Of a stretch of 58,119 bases of DNA, positions 39,601 to 48,708 are shown piece by piece. The stretch is from a virus. Position numbers and translations under genes: made by a program. Location of the stretch: IMG/VR virus record IMGVR_UViG_3300029319_000051, positions 1 to 58,119 of that record. The stretch is one strand, 5' to 3'. How positions within the stretch are numbered: position 1 is the first letter of the stretch; every line of letters starts with the position of its first letter. Under the pieces are notes generated by a model, which saw only the letters and a program-made list of their open reading frames with translations, had not been told where the DNA came from and searched no databases.

Positions 39601-42600
39601 CATTATAAAAACCGACGACTCGCTATTGAGACTTGCCAACAAGTTTAGAGATGCAGCACAGGGAGTAGAAACTCAAGTACAACCTGAGACACGGGCAGAA
39701 ACAGAGCCTGAAACAGAAGTAGCTCAAGAAACAGTAACTCCTGACAAGGACCCTGCCGACATGACCCCTGAAGAGCTTGAGGCATACACCAATCAGCTTG
39801 TTGAGGGGGCCGAGGGGGTGGAAACCTCACAGGACGACGCTCTATCTAAAAGCACCCAAGACATTGATGTGACACCTGGCATGGCGTCAATTAGGCAAAA
39901 GCAGAACTTTAACTACTTAAAAGACACTGAGATATTCTACACTCACTATCCAACTCTTGGTGCTGGCGACTTACCCTTGACTAGCAGCAGATACACTACG
40001 TACAGTGTAGAGAAGTCAGTAAAGGTAAATGACTACTTTCACTTCAGGAACTGGTACAACTATCAAACTGGCAATCAAGTGTCTAGAAGAATTGCCAACA
40101 TGTACTTTATCAAAGATGGTAAAAAGTACAATGTTAATCCGCCAAGACCAAAGGTTGATCGGAATGGCAAGATAGTCCCTATGGATCTGCCGTTAACTTT
40201 TAGGCAGAGACAAAGACAAGAGTCTTTTCAAAAAGCAAAAGATTCTAAAAATATTCTTGCCAGAGTAAAAGACATCAATGACACCAACAGGAAGCTATTT
40301 GACACAATTCCTTGGAATGGGCTTGTAAATGCCAGGGAGTTTGCGCCAGCAACCAAGCCTCTATATGAGATGACTGCAAATGACAAGTACGTTGCTGCAG
40401 TTATTGAGCAAAAAAACTTGCAGGCTGCCATTGATATGGGGCTTACAAAAGAAGAGGTACAAGAGAGAGTTAACAAGCCAGACCGTGGCGGAGTCACAGG
40501 GAAGCTTAATAGGCTTATGGATGGTGACATTGTAAATGCTACTGGACTAGTGCCATTTGAGCAGGCAGAGACTGGAGACACCGTAGGTATGTTTGCTCTT
40601 AGAGACCTCAATGTTGAAAAGTTAGGTAAGCCCGATCACGTGGCGTCTAATGAAGAGCTTGCTGATTTAAAAGAGGGTAATATCGAAAGAATAAAGAATT
40701 TATTTATGAAGTTCTTCGGGTATGATAGAAGCATGCCCAATCAAGAAAAAGGAATTACCTCTGGCATTAGAGCGGTTCAGAGGCTGGACGAGACAGACAT
40801 TCCTGAACTCAAAGAAGGGGAAAGAGTTTTATCTACCCACGTCAGCTTTAGTCACGCCCAAAAAGGCATAGAGGCATATAGAAAAGAAGCTCAGGCACGC
40901 TACAGACAAGACAACAGTGTAACCTCTGGAGAGTTTGGGGCTGGATTTACTGTGCTTCTCCCCGAAGCCACAAGAGGCAACCCAGATGTCGTTAAAGCGT
41001 ACTTAAATGGCCTTTTGGCAAGGTCTAAAGATAGGGAGGCTGGTTTGCCTGGTCCTGCATTGTACAATAAGTTTACTTCAACAGGGAAGAGACTTATTAG
41101 ATCAATGGTAAAACAAGCTGAGGCTGAACAATACGAGGGGTTGTCTCCAGAAACCGCAAGGTTATTTTCTTCACCTGAATTTGATCGCCCTGTTACAACT
41201 GAAAAACAGTTTCAAGAAATAATAGATGTAGCAATCAATTTTAACGAAAAGCTTCCAGATCAATTTGAGGCCAGAAAAAGTCTATTTTCAGAGGATCTTT
41301 TGGAAGAATTTTTGGGGCATGAATCTTATGAGATGGCAAGAGAAATACCCCACCCGTCTCTTAAAATGGACGACCAAATAGCAGAGTATTTTAACGACCC
41401 GTCTCTTAGCAATCAAGCTGCAGGCACTCTTATAGGATACAAAACTTTTTCCTACGAAGTAGAGGTAGTAGAAGGCGCTAAAGCAAGATCAAAAGGCGGA
41501 GAAGAGTTTGTTGACTTTAAAGAAGGAACTATAAGAGCCGTCAAACTAGATGGTTATGGTTTTGCAGGGGCTATTGTTGTCAAGGGAGAGGTTAGCGATT
41601 TAGAGGTTTTGAAGGAGCAATACACTCTTGATAGACTAGACCCAGATCAGTTTAAAGATCCAGAGCTAGTCCCCACCACTGAGCCCGATCCAGAAACAGG
41701 GATAAGGGTGGCCAAAGACACCAAAACTCCGTACCAAAGAATGGAGGAGCGCAACAGATATAGTCGGATTGAGATGAACTCAGTCAGAAATGACTATGAT
41801 GGGAACGCATCTATCAGAGAGGGAAGAGGCCTTACGTCTATTCGTACTGACCAAGGTACATTCGAACTGTCGGATCTCAACTCTTATCAAGAGTGGAGAA
41901 ACAAGTGGATCAAAAGGCTTCAAGACAAATACGTAGACATCTTCAAAATACAGCAGGATGTAGAGACTGCTAGAGGCAAAATAGATAGAACTCAAGACTT
42001 CCGCATGGCCGAAGAGCTCATGTACGGTAAGGCAGCAGAGGATCTGCGTAAACTTGACGAGAAGGTTGACGGTATTACAAGTGAGCTCAAAGCAAACAAG
42101 ATATCTCCAAGTGAAATATCAGAATACCTATATGCTTTACATGCTCCTGAACGAAACCAGCTGATTAGTGAAAGGTCTGAAGGTAAAATTACTGAGGGAT
42201 CTGGAATGAGCAATGCTAGGGCTAAAGAGATTATAAACGCTATCCCATCAGGCAAACAAAAGGCCTACGACAACATCGTCAAGATGGTTAGAGAGATTCA
42301 GCAGGACACTAGAGACACGATGGTAAACTTTGGCCTTGAGTCAAAAGAAACCATTGACGCATTTGAGGCTATGTATGAAAACTACACGCCTCTATCTGGT
42401 ATCGCAACAGATGAAGAAACGTCATTTGATTCTTCTTACCCAACGGGTGGGGCTGGACTTTCTGTGTTTGGGCCAACCACCAAAAGGGCGGAGGGCAGAA
42501 AGACAGAGGCAACAGATATACTAGCCCAGGTAATCGCTCAAAACGCTTCGATACATATTAAGTCAAGAACCAATGAGGCTCTTCAATCTTTGTACAACTT

Positions 42601-44509
42601 GGTTGAACAAAACCCCAACCCAAAGGTTTGGAGAATTGTTGATGCAGAAAAAGCAAGACAACAAGACCCTCATTCTGTTGGTGTTAGAGTGGGCGGTGAG
42701 CAGAAGTTTATTAGATTCAAGGACGCCAGCCATGCTGAGACACTAAGGAATCTAAATCTGCCAGCCACAACCACCTTAATTAGAGTTCTTCGAGCTCCAT
42801 CTAACTGGTTGAGAAGGTCGTTTACAACTTTGAACCCAGAGTTCATGGTGTCTAATTTCTCTAGAGATATCCAAGCCGCCCTGTTCAACGCTGCGGCGGA
42901 GGCTGATATCCCAGGAGGACTTGTAGAAGGCAATGCAATTATTGCTGACATGATTAAGACGGTGCCAGCAACTCTGAAAGCCTTGACTAGAGATGAGGTG
43001 GGGGCTTTGAAAAAAGTTTTTAAAGACAACCCAGAGATAGAGCGGTACTACAACGACTTCAGAGAAGACGGGGGAAAGACGGGTTGGAGCTATGCAAAGC
43101 CATTGTCAGACATAGCTAAAGACCTAGAAGGCAAGACTGGTGAGAAGACTAGGATGCAAGAAATTCTAGGCAAGGGGAAAAACTTCCTTGATACTATTGA
43201 GGGAGTAAATGATGCCTTTGAAAATAGCATCAGGCTGTCAGCATACATTGCTGCAAGAGAAAAGGGTGTAGGCAGGGAGAAGGCAGCACAGCTGGCAAAG
43301 AACATTACCGTGAACTTTAACAAGTCTGGCGAATATGGACAGGCTATCAATGCGGCATATTTGTTTTTCAATGCTTCTGTTCAGGGAACTGCAAGATTAG
43401 GTAAATCCTTGCTCACTTTCAAGGAGCCAACATATCCAGACGGAAGCCGAAGAAGACCCATAGACAGAATAAACAACGCACAGAAGATGGCAGCTGCCCT
43501 CACTGTGTTTAATGGTCTTCTCACAATGTTGGGTCTCGCTATGTCTGGAGAGGATGAAGATGGAGAGCTTTACTACAACAAGATCCCCGCTTACATAAAA
43601 GAAAGAAACCTCATAATCATGAGGCCTGATGGCGAAAACTACTACAAAATTCCTATGCCTTATGGGTTTAGCGTCTTTGCTAACCTAGGTAACCTATCTG
43701 TAGAGGTCGGTGCGGGACACAAAGAAATAGACGAGGCGATGTTCCAAATGATATCGTCAACCATAAACTCCTTCTCTCCAGTAAGTTTTGGTCAGTCTGA
43801 AGATTTGATTACAAAAGTTGGAAAAACAATAACTCCAACATTCTTTACGCCAATTATAGACTATATGGCCAACGAAACATACTTTGGCACTCCAGTTAGA
43901 GCCAAGAACTTGCCGTATGGTTTGCAAAAGCCTGAGTCATCATTGTCATTTAGATCTCCAGAATCTGTTCAACAGTTTTTTAGGTGGTTGAATGAAGCTA
44001 GTGGTGGATCAACAGAAGTCAAGGGGGATATAGATATCAACCCAGATGCTTACTGGTACTTCTTCGAATACTTTATTGGAGGTGCGGGTAAGTTTGTTAC
44101 AAGAACAGGAGAGGCTACCAGAAGGTTGGCAGCTAAGGCTTCCGACACTGACGTGCAGATAGAGGCAAATGATATTCCATTCTTGAGGCTGCTTTACGGT
44201 GAGCCATCTAAGTTCATGGACGTTGAGGACTACAGAAAGAGACGCGATATAATTAAGTCCCTGAGGTCTGAGATGAAAGCGGGCAGGAGAGACGACCCAG
44301 GAAGATATGATGGTGTTCTCCTCCTAAATCAAAGGCTTGACTTCTTTGACAAGCAACTTAAAAATATCAGGGCTCAAAAAAGAAAGGCCTTGAACATAAA
44401 GGATTACGCACAGAGAACAATAAGGATAGAGGAGTTAAGAGAAAAAGAAAGAAGTATAGTTATGAACTTTAATGAGCAATATGAAAAACTCAGAGGGAAA
44501 AAAGATTAA
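36659..44509 (+). CDS. Giant polyvalent ejected protein with LPD38-type C-terminus, 2616 aa
   Basis: The first 130 residues are helical and charged. A hydrophobic region follows near 350-480. Around residues 700-770 lies a disordered Glu/Pro/Gln linker. At about 878-890, LDVLEEFSHGVLKD sits where metallopeptidase-type polyvalent proteins carry HExxH, but the first His is Glu here. The C-terminal part is the clearest: NPEFMVSNFSRDIQAALFN (about 2059-2077), YLFFNASVQGTARLGKSLL (about 2234-2252), then YIKERNLIIMRPDG and YYKIPMPYGFSVFANLG (about 2312-2345), which I recognise as the large polyvalent-protein domain LPD38. Such proteins travel in the virion and enter the cell with the DNA. It is T7 gp16-like in place and role. 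Confidence 0.75.
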   Translation: MNGEDLTQVGAEVSDIEKSIDLLSEKGYDSNRIMEVMSSVGYDSNQVYNEFVRRHEDERQRMLEEKERADALFQQQRDAYDALLKKKDLPSEQDGESLDLDPQLPGAQASVADPRLFEIRQNDELAMNGVTNSRIGNELVRAVSFNDSQAVTKALESAQSNGLLTEFSIEDEYDQETLQKIQGAGNEMIGFGKSSYQLALSKANEINKSLGIDIEYDINSETDFGLFLRESVERVERNEEDFNKRTEQFIQQIPGMRDEEVGFGSILLDDLSFSNMVSGMAAFQADVFGEGAGLKSLYGDSVTSEYYQEKIRKTNQANAQREKLFYEDLEVAEEAYSMGSTERVAAAWRGDISMGDYLAATTVETSRVMVDGIKSIAEYIINPAVLAIDVFGESYGNTRTYSPHLSITEAAVTSAAKATTEVVMERIMMGLGVGAEALVKGSLKTAKQTLRGSKRAAIDKARKDLAGKLTGSLSGKIIGNTAIEGLEEGLVEITNWAIDAADNVAMGRNVKDLNFSEVGDAFFAGMAGGFGPIAVTQLPSHRGHIKFMSDRSNVMKAIAELRKDYEAETDPVRKKELEKDLMNAMVRSNVITNAENKMYEDFSPEEKRTVIMYNQEISNLQQTLDTGKYWNGDKVTSEERTALEARLKNAIDRKAKIEAGVEARQGEEQSKEEVETPPTVENAAETKAETKTRKVPKSEKDIHKDIPVPTEKAPQGQEQEAVQLSLFDENTVLDPVAEPETQPEVQEEAPVQEEVKTEAEQEADKPVEEQGFFELNAEEAQKFDLKDTKVVGDGAGQISIPLASKINKVIDAFGKRGLKGIKVRYHRNTESLRNVDPEVAQQLDQIELQNQQSGKKARLGGYFLNGTIHLHKDSDALDVLEEFSHGVLKDVIGKEAKSRERLYNELVDMSKGKSKAAQEVKKVLDERERLYKGVSDATMQEESIVFFLVNYAQNPSSFSSLKSRIKSALNRFFKSVGAKSNIIKTDDSLLRLANKFRDAAQGVETQVQPETRAETEPETEVAQETVTPDKDPADMTPEELEAYTNQLVEGAEGVETSQDDALSKSTQDIDVTPGMASIRQKQNFNYLKDTEIFYTHYPTLGAGDLPLTSSRYTTYSVEKSVKVNDYFHFRNWYNYQTGNQVSRRIANMYFIKDGKKYNVNPPRPKVDRNGKIVPMDLPLTFRQRQRQESFQKAKDSKNILARVKDINDTNRKLFDTIPWNGLVNAREFAPATKPLYEMTANDKYVAAVIEQKNLQAAIDMGLTKEEVQERVNKPDRGGVTGKLNRLMDGDIVNATGLVPFEQAETGDTVGMFALRDLNVEKLGKPDHVASNEELADLKEGNIERIKNLFMKFFGYDRSMPNQEKGITSGIRAVQRLDETDIPELKEGERVLSTHVSFSHAQKGIEAYRKEAQARYRQDNSVTSGEFGAGFTVLLPEATRGNPDVVKAYLNGLLARSKDREAGLPGPALYNKFTSTGKRLIRSMVKQAEAEQYEGLSPETARLFSSPEFDRPVTTEKQFQEIIDVAINFNEKLPDQFEARKSLFSEDLLEEFLGHESYEMAREIPHPSLKMDDQIAEYFNDPSLSNQAAGTLIGYKTFSYEVEVVEGAKARSKGGEEFVDFKEGTIRAVKLDGYGFAGAIVVKGEVSDLEVLKEQYTLDRLDPDQFKDPELVPTTEPDPETGIRVAKDTKTPYQRMEERNRYSRIEMNSVRNDYDGNASIREGRGLTSIRTDQGTFELSDLNSYQEWRNKWIKRLQDKYVDIFKIQQDVETARGKIDRTQDFRMAEELMYGKAAEDLRKLDEKVDGITSELKANKISPSEISEYLYALHAPERNQLISERSEGKITEGSGMSNARAKEIINAIPSGKQKAYDNIVKMVREIQQDTRDTMVNFGLESKETIDAFEAMYENYTPLSGIATDEETSFDSSYPTGGAGLSVFGPTTKRAEGRKTEATDILAQVIAQNASIHIKSRTNEALQSLYNLVEQNPNPKVWRIVDAEKARQQDPHSVGVRVGGEQKFIRFKDASHAETLRNLNLPATTTLIRVLRAPSNWLRRSFTTLNPEFMVSNFSRDIQAALFNAAAEADIPGGLVEGNAIIADMIKTVPATLKALTRDEVGALKKVFKDNPEIERYYNDFREDGGKTGWSYAKPLSDIAKDLEGKTGEKTRMQEILGKGKNFLDTIEGVNDAFENSIRLSAYIAAREKGVGREKAAQLAKNITVNFNKSGEYGQAINAAYLFFNASVQGTARLGKSLLTFKEPTYPDGSRRRPIDRINNAQKMAAALTVFNGLLTMLGLAMSGEDEDGELYYNKIPAYIKERNLIIMRPDGENYYKIPMPYGFSVFANLGNLSVEVGAGHKEIDEAMFQMISSTINSFSPVSFGQSEDLITKVGKTITPTFFTPIIDYMANETYFGTPVRAKNLPYGLQKPESSLSFRSPESVQQFFRWLNEASGGSTEVKGDIDINPDAYWYFFEYFIGGAGKFVTRTGEATRRLAAKASDTDVQIEANDIPFLRLLYGEPSKFMDVEDYRKRRDIIKSLRSEMKAGRRDDPGRYDGVLLLNQRLDFFDKQLKNIRAQKRKALNIKDYAQRTIRIEELREKERSIVMNFNEQYEKLRGKKD

Positions 44510-44924
44510 AGACACGGGCCTTGGCAAGTGGCTCAAGTCAAAAGCACCTAACGTGCTTGATGTTGTAGGCGATCTGCTGCCTGACAGCGGTGGCCTTGGT
44601 GTGGTCAAAAACCTCATAGACAAAGAGCCCAATATTGATCCAGCTGAAGCCAAAGCTGCCATCGATGCAGAGGTAAAGTTTCAGGAAAATGTCACCGAAA
44701 GATGGAAGGCTGACATGGGGAGCGACGTAAAGTTGGCGAAGCTCATCAGGCCAGTGACACTCATCGCTTTGATGAGCATGTTTATGGTGACCATGGTTGC
44801 CGACAGCATGGACAACTGGCCATTTAACGTAAAAGATTCCTACGTATCTTTGCTTGAAATCCTGATGCTCACTGCTTTCGGTGCGTATTTCGCAGGCAGA
44901 ACCATAGAAAAAGCCAAAAAATAA
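44472..44924 (+). CDS. Holin, 3TM gene-transfer-release family, 150 aa
   Basis: A soluble N-terminal half (IKDTGLGKWLKSKAPNVLDV, an amphipathic segment near FQENVTERWKADMGSD) precedes membrane helices: LIRPVTLIALMSMFMVTMVA (about 91-110) and LEILMLTAFGAYFAGRTIEK (about 126-145). The VTERWKADM...IRPxTLI...GRxIEK pattern is that of PF11351-type holins. It makes the inner-membrane holes that free the endolysin. The start overlaps the polyvalent gene by 38 bases. Confidence 0.8.
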   Translation: MSNMKNSEGKKIKDTGLGKWLKSKAPNVLDVVGDLLPDSGGLGVVKNLIDKEPNIDPAEAKAAIDAEVKFQENVTERWKADMGSDVKLAKLIRPVTLIALMSMFMVTMVADSMDNWPFNVKDSYVSLLEILMLTAFGAYFAGRTIEKAKK

Positions 44925-44925
44925 C

Positions 44926-45057
44926 ATGGAAGAGGACTTCGACGATATCAGCTTTTTGGATCAAGACAAGCTCAAGAAGCAAGAGAAGAAGATTGAAGAC
45001 GGTGAGATCACCTGCAACATCGACAACCCAGAGGATTGCGAGTCATGCAGCGGATAA
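44926..45057 (+). CDS. Tiny acidic protein, 43 aa
   Basis: The product begins MEEDFDDISFLDQDKLKKQE and ends CNIDNPEDCESCSG with three cysteines. It fits between holin and the secreted protein, overlapping the latter by 13 bases. Function not recognised; the Cys-rich acidic end could bind metal. Confidence 0.5.
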   Translation: MEEDFDDISFLDQDKLKKQEKKIEDGEITCNIDNPEDCESCSG

Positions 45058-47465
45058 TCTCCTTGCTATTTTTGTTGCCGATGTTGGCTTCGGCCCAAAC
45101 AGGTTGGATAAACTTTGAGTTTCAAGCCGATCAGTACGGGGGTGAGAGCACCTGGGAGATCTATATGGTTGGCTCTGACAGCATATATGCTGCTGGAGGA
45201 CCATACGAGTCAAACTCATACACTGAGCAGCTGATTACCCTGCCAGCTGGTGAGTACAACCTAGTGGTAAACGACGAGTTTGGAGATGGCATTTGTTGCG
45301 AGTTCGGAGAGGGGTGGTTTGGTTTTGAAAACAGCTGCGGAGTCAACACATACGTATATGACTTTGCATCAGAACAGGTAACTGTACCCTTCAACCTATT
45401 GCCATGTCCTCCGCCAGTATCTGGCTGCATGGATGAAGACGCGAACAACTACAACCCACAAGCGTATTTCGACGCGAACAACTGCCTTTATGACGTTACC
45501 TTCAGGCTGGATCTTAATGGACCGCATCCGCCTGAGATAGACATCCCAGAGGTAAACTCATCGGCTAACGCATGGTGCGGGAATTGTTGGCCCATGTCTG
45601 ACGAAGACGGGGATGGCGTTTGGGAGGTCACAGTAGAGATGCCAGAAGGAGAACACCTTTGGAAGTTTTCTGCTGACGAATGGGAGGTTCAGGAATTGCC
45701 AGTAGGCGTTTCTGAGTCTCCTTGTTTTTTGTTCGATGAGTTTGGGTATGTCAACAGAACAATAAACGTGCAGGGGGACATGATGCTGCCTCCATTTTGC
45801 TGGGAAAGCTGTCTGCCCTGTGGTGCTATTCCAGGGTGTACAAATCCTAACGCTAGCAACTGGAGTCCTTGGGCAAACTTTGACAACGGATCGTGTAGTG
45901 GACTTGGGGCTAACTGCCAGCCTTGGGAGACAGAGATTACAACCATTCTTGTTTCAGACAACTATCCTGAAGAGACAAGCTTCAATGTTTACAACGTAAC
46001 GTCAGGCGAAGAGCTGCTGGACGTATCTATCGGGGATGTGTCTCAGCTAGTTGTTGGGGTTCCGATGGCGTTCTCTACATGCGCCACAGTAGGCGATGTT
46101 GTTGAGGTAGAAATATCTGACAGCTTTGGTGACGGACTTGGGGCTTCTCAGTGGGGTGGTCAAGACGGAACAGCACTTGTCGTGGCTTGTGGAGACACTC
46201 TGTGGGAGTTGCCTGAAGCAGACTTCGGATACACTGTGTTTACAGATTTTAACACCCCTGCTTGTATTGGCGTTGAAGATGTGGTGGGGTGCGGAGACCC
46301 AGACTACCTGGAGTACAACCCAGACGCAACGATCCAGCTTGACGTCTTGTGTGAGACTCTCGCTGTGTATGGGTGCGTAGATGATTCATACTTCAACTAC
46401 GATTCACTTGCAAACACAGAAGATGCGATAGACTCTTGTTTTTATACGCTGACGATTACAGACGGTGTTGGAGACGGTTGGTTTGGGAGCTGGCTTGGGA
46501 TTTACCAAGACGGATGGACATCTCCTCAGTACAAAATGGGGCCGAATGACGGAAACGAAGAAACCTTTGATGTGTATCTGTCATCTGAGGAGGAGATAGA
46601 GCTGTTCTTCTTTACGACTCCTCAGTCTCAAAACCAAGTGGCTCAGTGCGGTTTCATGCTTGTGGGCCCAACAGGTGATACCCTCATCGATGTTTCGCAG
46701 TGGAGCATCACACCCTTCCCAAACACATACACGGTAACTCCTTACTGCGGAAACAGCTGCATTCCTTTTGTCTACGGATGCACCGACGATCTCGCACAGA
46801 ACTACAGCTCATCAGCAAACGCAGACGACAACAGCTGCTACTACAACGCTGGATGCACTCAGGCTGGATATTTAGAGTACTACACTCAAGGCTATGAAGC
46901 CGACTACGATGACGGCAGCTGCCTTACCCTAGCGCTGTTCGGTTGCACAGATCCAGATGCCTTGAACTACGATCCAGAAGCCAACGTGGACATTGACTCT
47001 TGCATAGACGTTGTTGAGGGGTGCATGGACATATACGCTTACAACTACAACGAAGACGCAAACACACCGACAAATGATTGCCTGTATGATGCTGGCTGTG
47101 TGACTGGACCAGGAGAGCCATACTGGGCTAACGACTACTGCTACTCATGGGTTATAGAGGTTGACCCGTACTGCTGCGAAACAGCGTGGGATGGAGTGTG
47201 TGAGCAGATGTATGACTACTGCGAGCAGGGAGTAACTTCAGTTGATATTGTTGATAGATCAGAGCTGCACTTTTTCCCAAACCCTACGTCTGGCATCGTA
47301 AACATTCAAGCACCCACAGGCACAAGAGTAAAGGTGTTTGATGCTAGGGGGAGGTTTGTTGCGACAACCACGGGCAGCACCGTAGAGCTACCATCTCCAG
47401 GCCTTTATGTTGTCACAGCTAACTACAAAGGTGTAATCAAGAGAGAAACAATCATAAGACAATGA
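45045..47465 (+). CDS. Secreted Cys-rich repeat protein with type IX secretion C-terminal sorting domain, 806 aa
   Basis: A signal peptide (MQRIISLLFLLPMLASAQ) is followed by beta domains. At least eight repeats of the type GCxDxxAxNYxPxAxxDxxSC occur near residues 126, 263, 415, 442, 575, 602, 633 and 659. A late DPYCCETAWDGVCEQM motif lies near 705-720. The last ~67 residues are a type A T9SS sorting domain: LHFFPNPTSGIVNIQ, then VKVFDARGRFV and PGLYVVTANYKG. This would send the protein through Sec and then the Bacteroidetes-only type IX system to the cell surface. It lies in the lysis/export cassette after the holin. The repeats are common in marine flavobacteria, so acquisition from the host is likely. 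The start at 45045 is preferred to TTG at 45036 because it begins the signal peptide. Confidence 0.85.
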   Translation: MQRIISLLFLLPMLASAQTGWINFEFQADQYGGESTWEIYMVGSDSIYAAGGPYESNSYTEQLITLPAGEYNLVVNDEFGDGICCEFGEGWFGFENSCGVNTYVYDFASEQVTVPFNLLPCPPPVSGCMDEDANNYNPQAYFDANNCLYDVTFRLDLNGPHPPEIDIPEVNSSANAWCGNCWPMSDEDGDGVWEVTVEMPEGEHLWKFSADEWEVQELPVGVSESPCFLFDEFGYVNRTINVQGDMMLPPFCWESCLPCGAIPGCTNPNASNWSPWANFDNGSCSGLGANCQPWETEITTILVSDNYPEETSFNVYNVTSGEELLDVSIGDVSQLVVGVPMAFSTCATVGDVVEVEISDSFGDGLGASQWGGQDGTALVVACGDTLWELPEADFGYTVFTDFNTPACIGVEDVVGCGDPDYLEYNPDATIQLDVLCETLAVYGCVDDSYFNYDSLANTEDAIDSCFYTLTITDGVGDGWFGSWLGIYQDGWTSPQYKMGPNDGNEETFDVYLSSEEEIELFFFTTPQSQNQVAQCGFMLVGPTGDTLIDVSQWSITPFPNTYTVTPYCGNSCIPFVYGCTDDLAQNYSSSANADDNSCYYNAGCTQAGYLEYYTQGYEADYDDGSCLTLALFGCTDPDALNYDPEANVDIDSCIDVVEGCMDIYAYNYNEDANTPTNDCLYDAGCVTGPGEPYWANDYCYSWVIEVDPYCCETAWDGVCEQMYDYCEQGVTSVDIVDRSELHFFPNPTSGIVNIQAPTGTRVKVFDARGRFVATTTGSTVELPSPGLYVVTANYKGVIKRETIIRQ

Positions 47466-47665
47466 GAGTTAGAAAGAAGAAAAAAAACAAAGTAGATTAC
47501 AGCACTGCATACGAAGGCGCCATTGGCAAAAGCAGTAGTCGGCAAGCCGCAGAAAAAATGTGGGCTAGCAAGGCTTCTGCTGAAGAAATGAGTCTTGGGT
47601 CAAAGACAACCATGGATCAAGACGGTAATTACATAGTAAGAACTAGACTTTCGTCAAAGGCATGA
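47462..47665 (+). CDS. Small basic protein, 67 aa
   Basis: MRVRKKKKNKVDYSTAYEGA starts a short, soluble, basic protein. It lies between two exported proteins with four-base overlaps on both sides, although it has no signal peptide itself. Function not recognised. Confidence 0.55.
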   Translation: MRVRKKKKNKVDYSTAYEGAIGKSSSRQAAEKMWASKASAEEMSLGSKTTMDQDGNYIVRTRLSSKA

Positions 47666-48708
47666 AACACTTAGCCGCCATAGTTCTTTTTGTTTTGCCT
47701 TTTGTTGCAAACGGCCAAAGCAACTTCTACAAAGAAGTGCTGAGAAGAGCTACGTTTTATGCAGCTGTAAACGGAGGTAACTCTGTATCGGACGAAGATG
47801 TTTTTTCCGTGGCCACAGGACCGCTCACCACTGATGTTGTAGAGACTCCGTTTGATTACTCTCTGACCCTAGGGGTAAGAAAGATTGCAAGGTTTGGTTA
47901 CGAGAACAGAGCCAACGTGTTTTACGACGGCACAGAGAAGACATACGGCGATGCAGCCACCGTAGGTAAGTACGACGGTTTTGAGTTCTTAGCTGAGGCT
48001 GACTGGCGCAGACAGCAGGGTAAAAACTTCTTGGATCAAGATTACTTTGCCAGATACGTCGCAGATAGCTGGGTGGTAAAAACAGAATACCTTCAGGACG
48101 GGTTCGCAGACGTCAGATACTTTGAGGCTTCAGAAAGACTCAGAGTAAAGATTGGTAAAAAGCTGTCGTTCAACGCTGGTGTGGTCCAAAGGATTTCTCA
48201 GCCATACGGGTACGACCCTCTTCAGATATGGTTGTTGGACAACAATCAAATACACTATACAGCACTGGCTCTGGAGCAGGGGTACAGCGTTGATGTAAAC
48301 ACAGGAGAGTTCTTTTCCCCAGATGGAGAGATGGTTGCAAACGATCAGGCGGTATGGGAGCAGGTGGTGATACCTCAGGTGATTGACGAATACGTATCTG
48401 AAAAAAGAGCAGAGCTGGACAACCAGTGGCTTTACTCAGCGGTGTTGGGGTTTGACTTCTACCACTACGAAAAGGACTTTTGGCTGCACTCGTGGGGTAA
48501 CGTGATGCCTTATCACCTTGACACTGGCGATGAATACTCTTACCACAATTTCGTGAACAGCAGTCAGTGGGTAGACTTGGGCTTTGGTTTGGTGTTCGGA
48601 ACTAAGCTTACCAAGAGCTTTGGTATATTTGCAGAGGGCAAATACAACAGATACTGGAACAGAGAGTGGCATGACTTCTCTGTGGGACTCAACTACATAC
48701 TATTGTAA
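47662..48708 (+). CDS. Outer-membrane beta-barrel protein, 348 aa
   Basis: A signal peptide (MKHLAAIVLFVLPFVANGQS) is followed by alternating amphipathic strands with aromatic girdles (FDYSLTLGVRKIARFGYENR, LSFNAGVVQRISQPYG, WVDLGFGLVFGTKL, FGIFAEGKYNRYW). It ends with the strand FSVGLNYILL; a final strand ending in hydrophobic residues is typical of BAM-assembled barrels. It would be placed in the host outer membrane during infection. Possible roles are receptor masking, superinfection exclusion, or outer-membrane disruption at lysis; the sequence does not decide. Confidence 0.7.
   Translation: MKHLAAIVLFVLPFVANGQSNFYKEVLRRATFYAAVNGGNSVSDEDVFSVATGPLTTDVVETPFDYSLTLGVRKIARFGYENRANVFYDGTEKTYGDAATVGKYDGFEFLAEADWRRQQGKNFLDQDYFARYVADSWVVKTEYLQDGFADVRYFEASERLRVKIGKKLSFNAGVVQRISQPYGYDPLQIWLLDNNQIHYTALALEQGYSVDVNTGEFFSPDGEMVANDQAVWEQVVIPQVIDEYVSEKRAELDNQWLYSAVLGFDFYHYEKDFWLHSWGNVMPYHLDTGDEYSYHNFVNSSQWVDLGFGLVFGTKLTKSFGIFAEGKYNRYWNREWHDFSVGLNYILL

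Noticed and set aside
48624-48631. TATATTTG inside the beta-barrel gene as a promoter
   Set aside because: It encodes part of the FGIFAEG strand and lies 76 bases before the next start. It could be active, but unlike the other boxes it is not at a gene head, so I did not list it as a feature.
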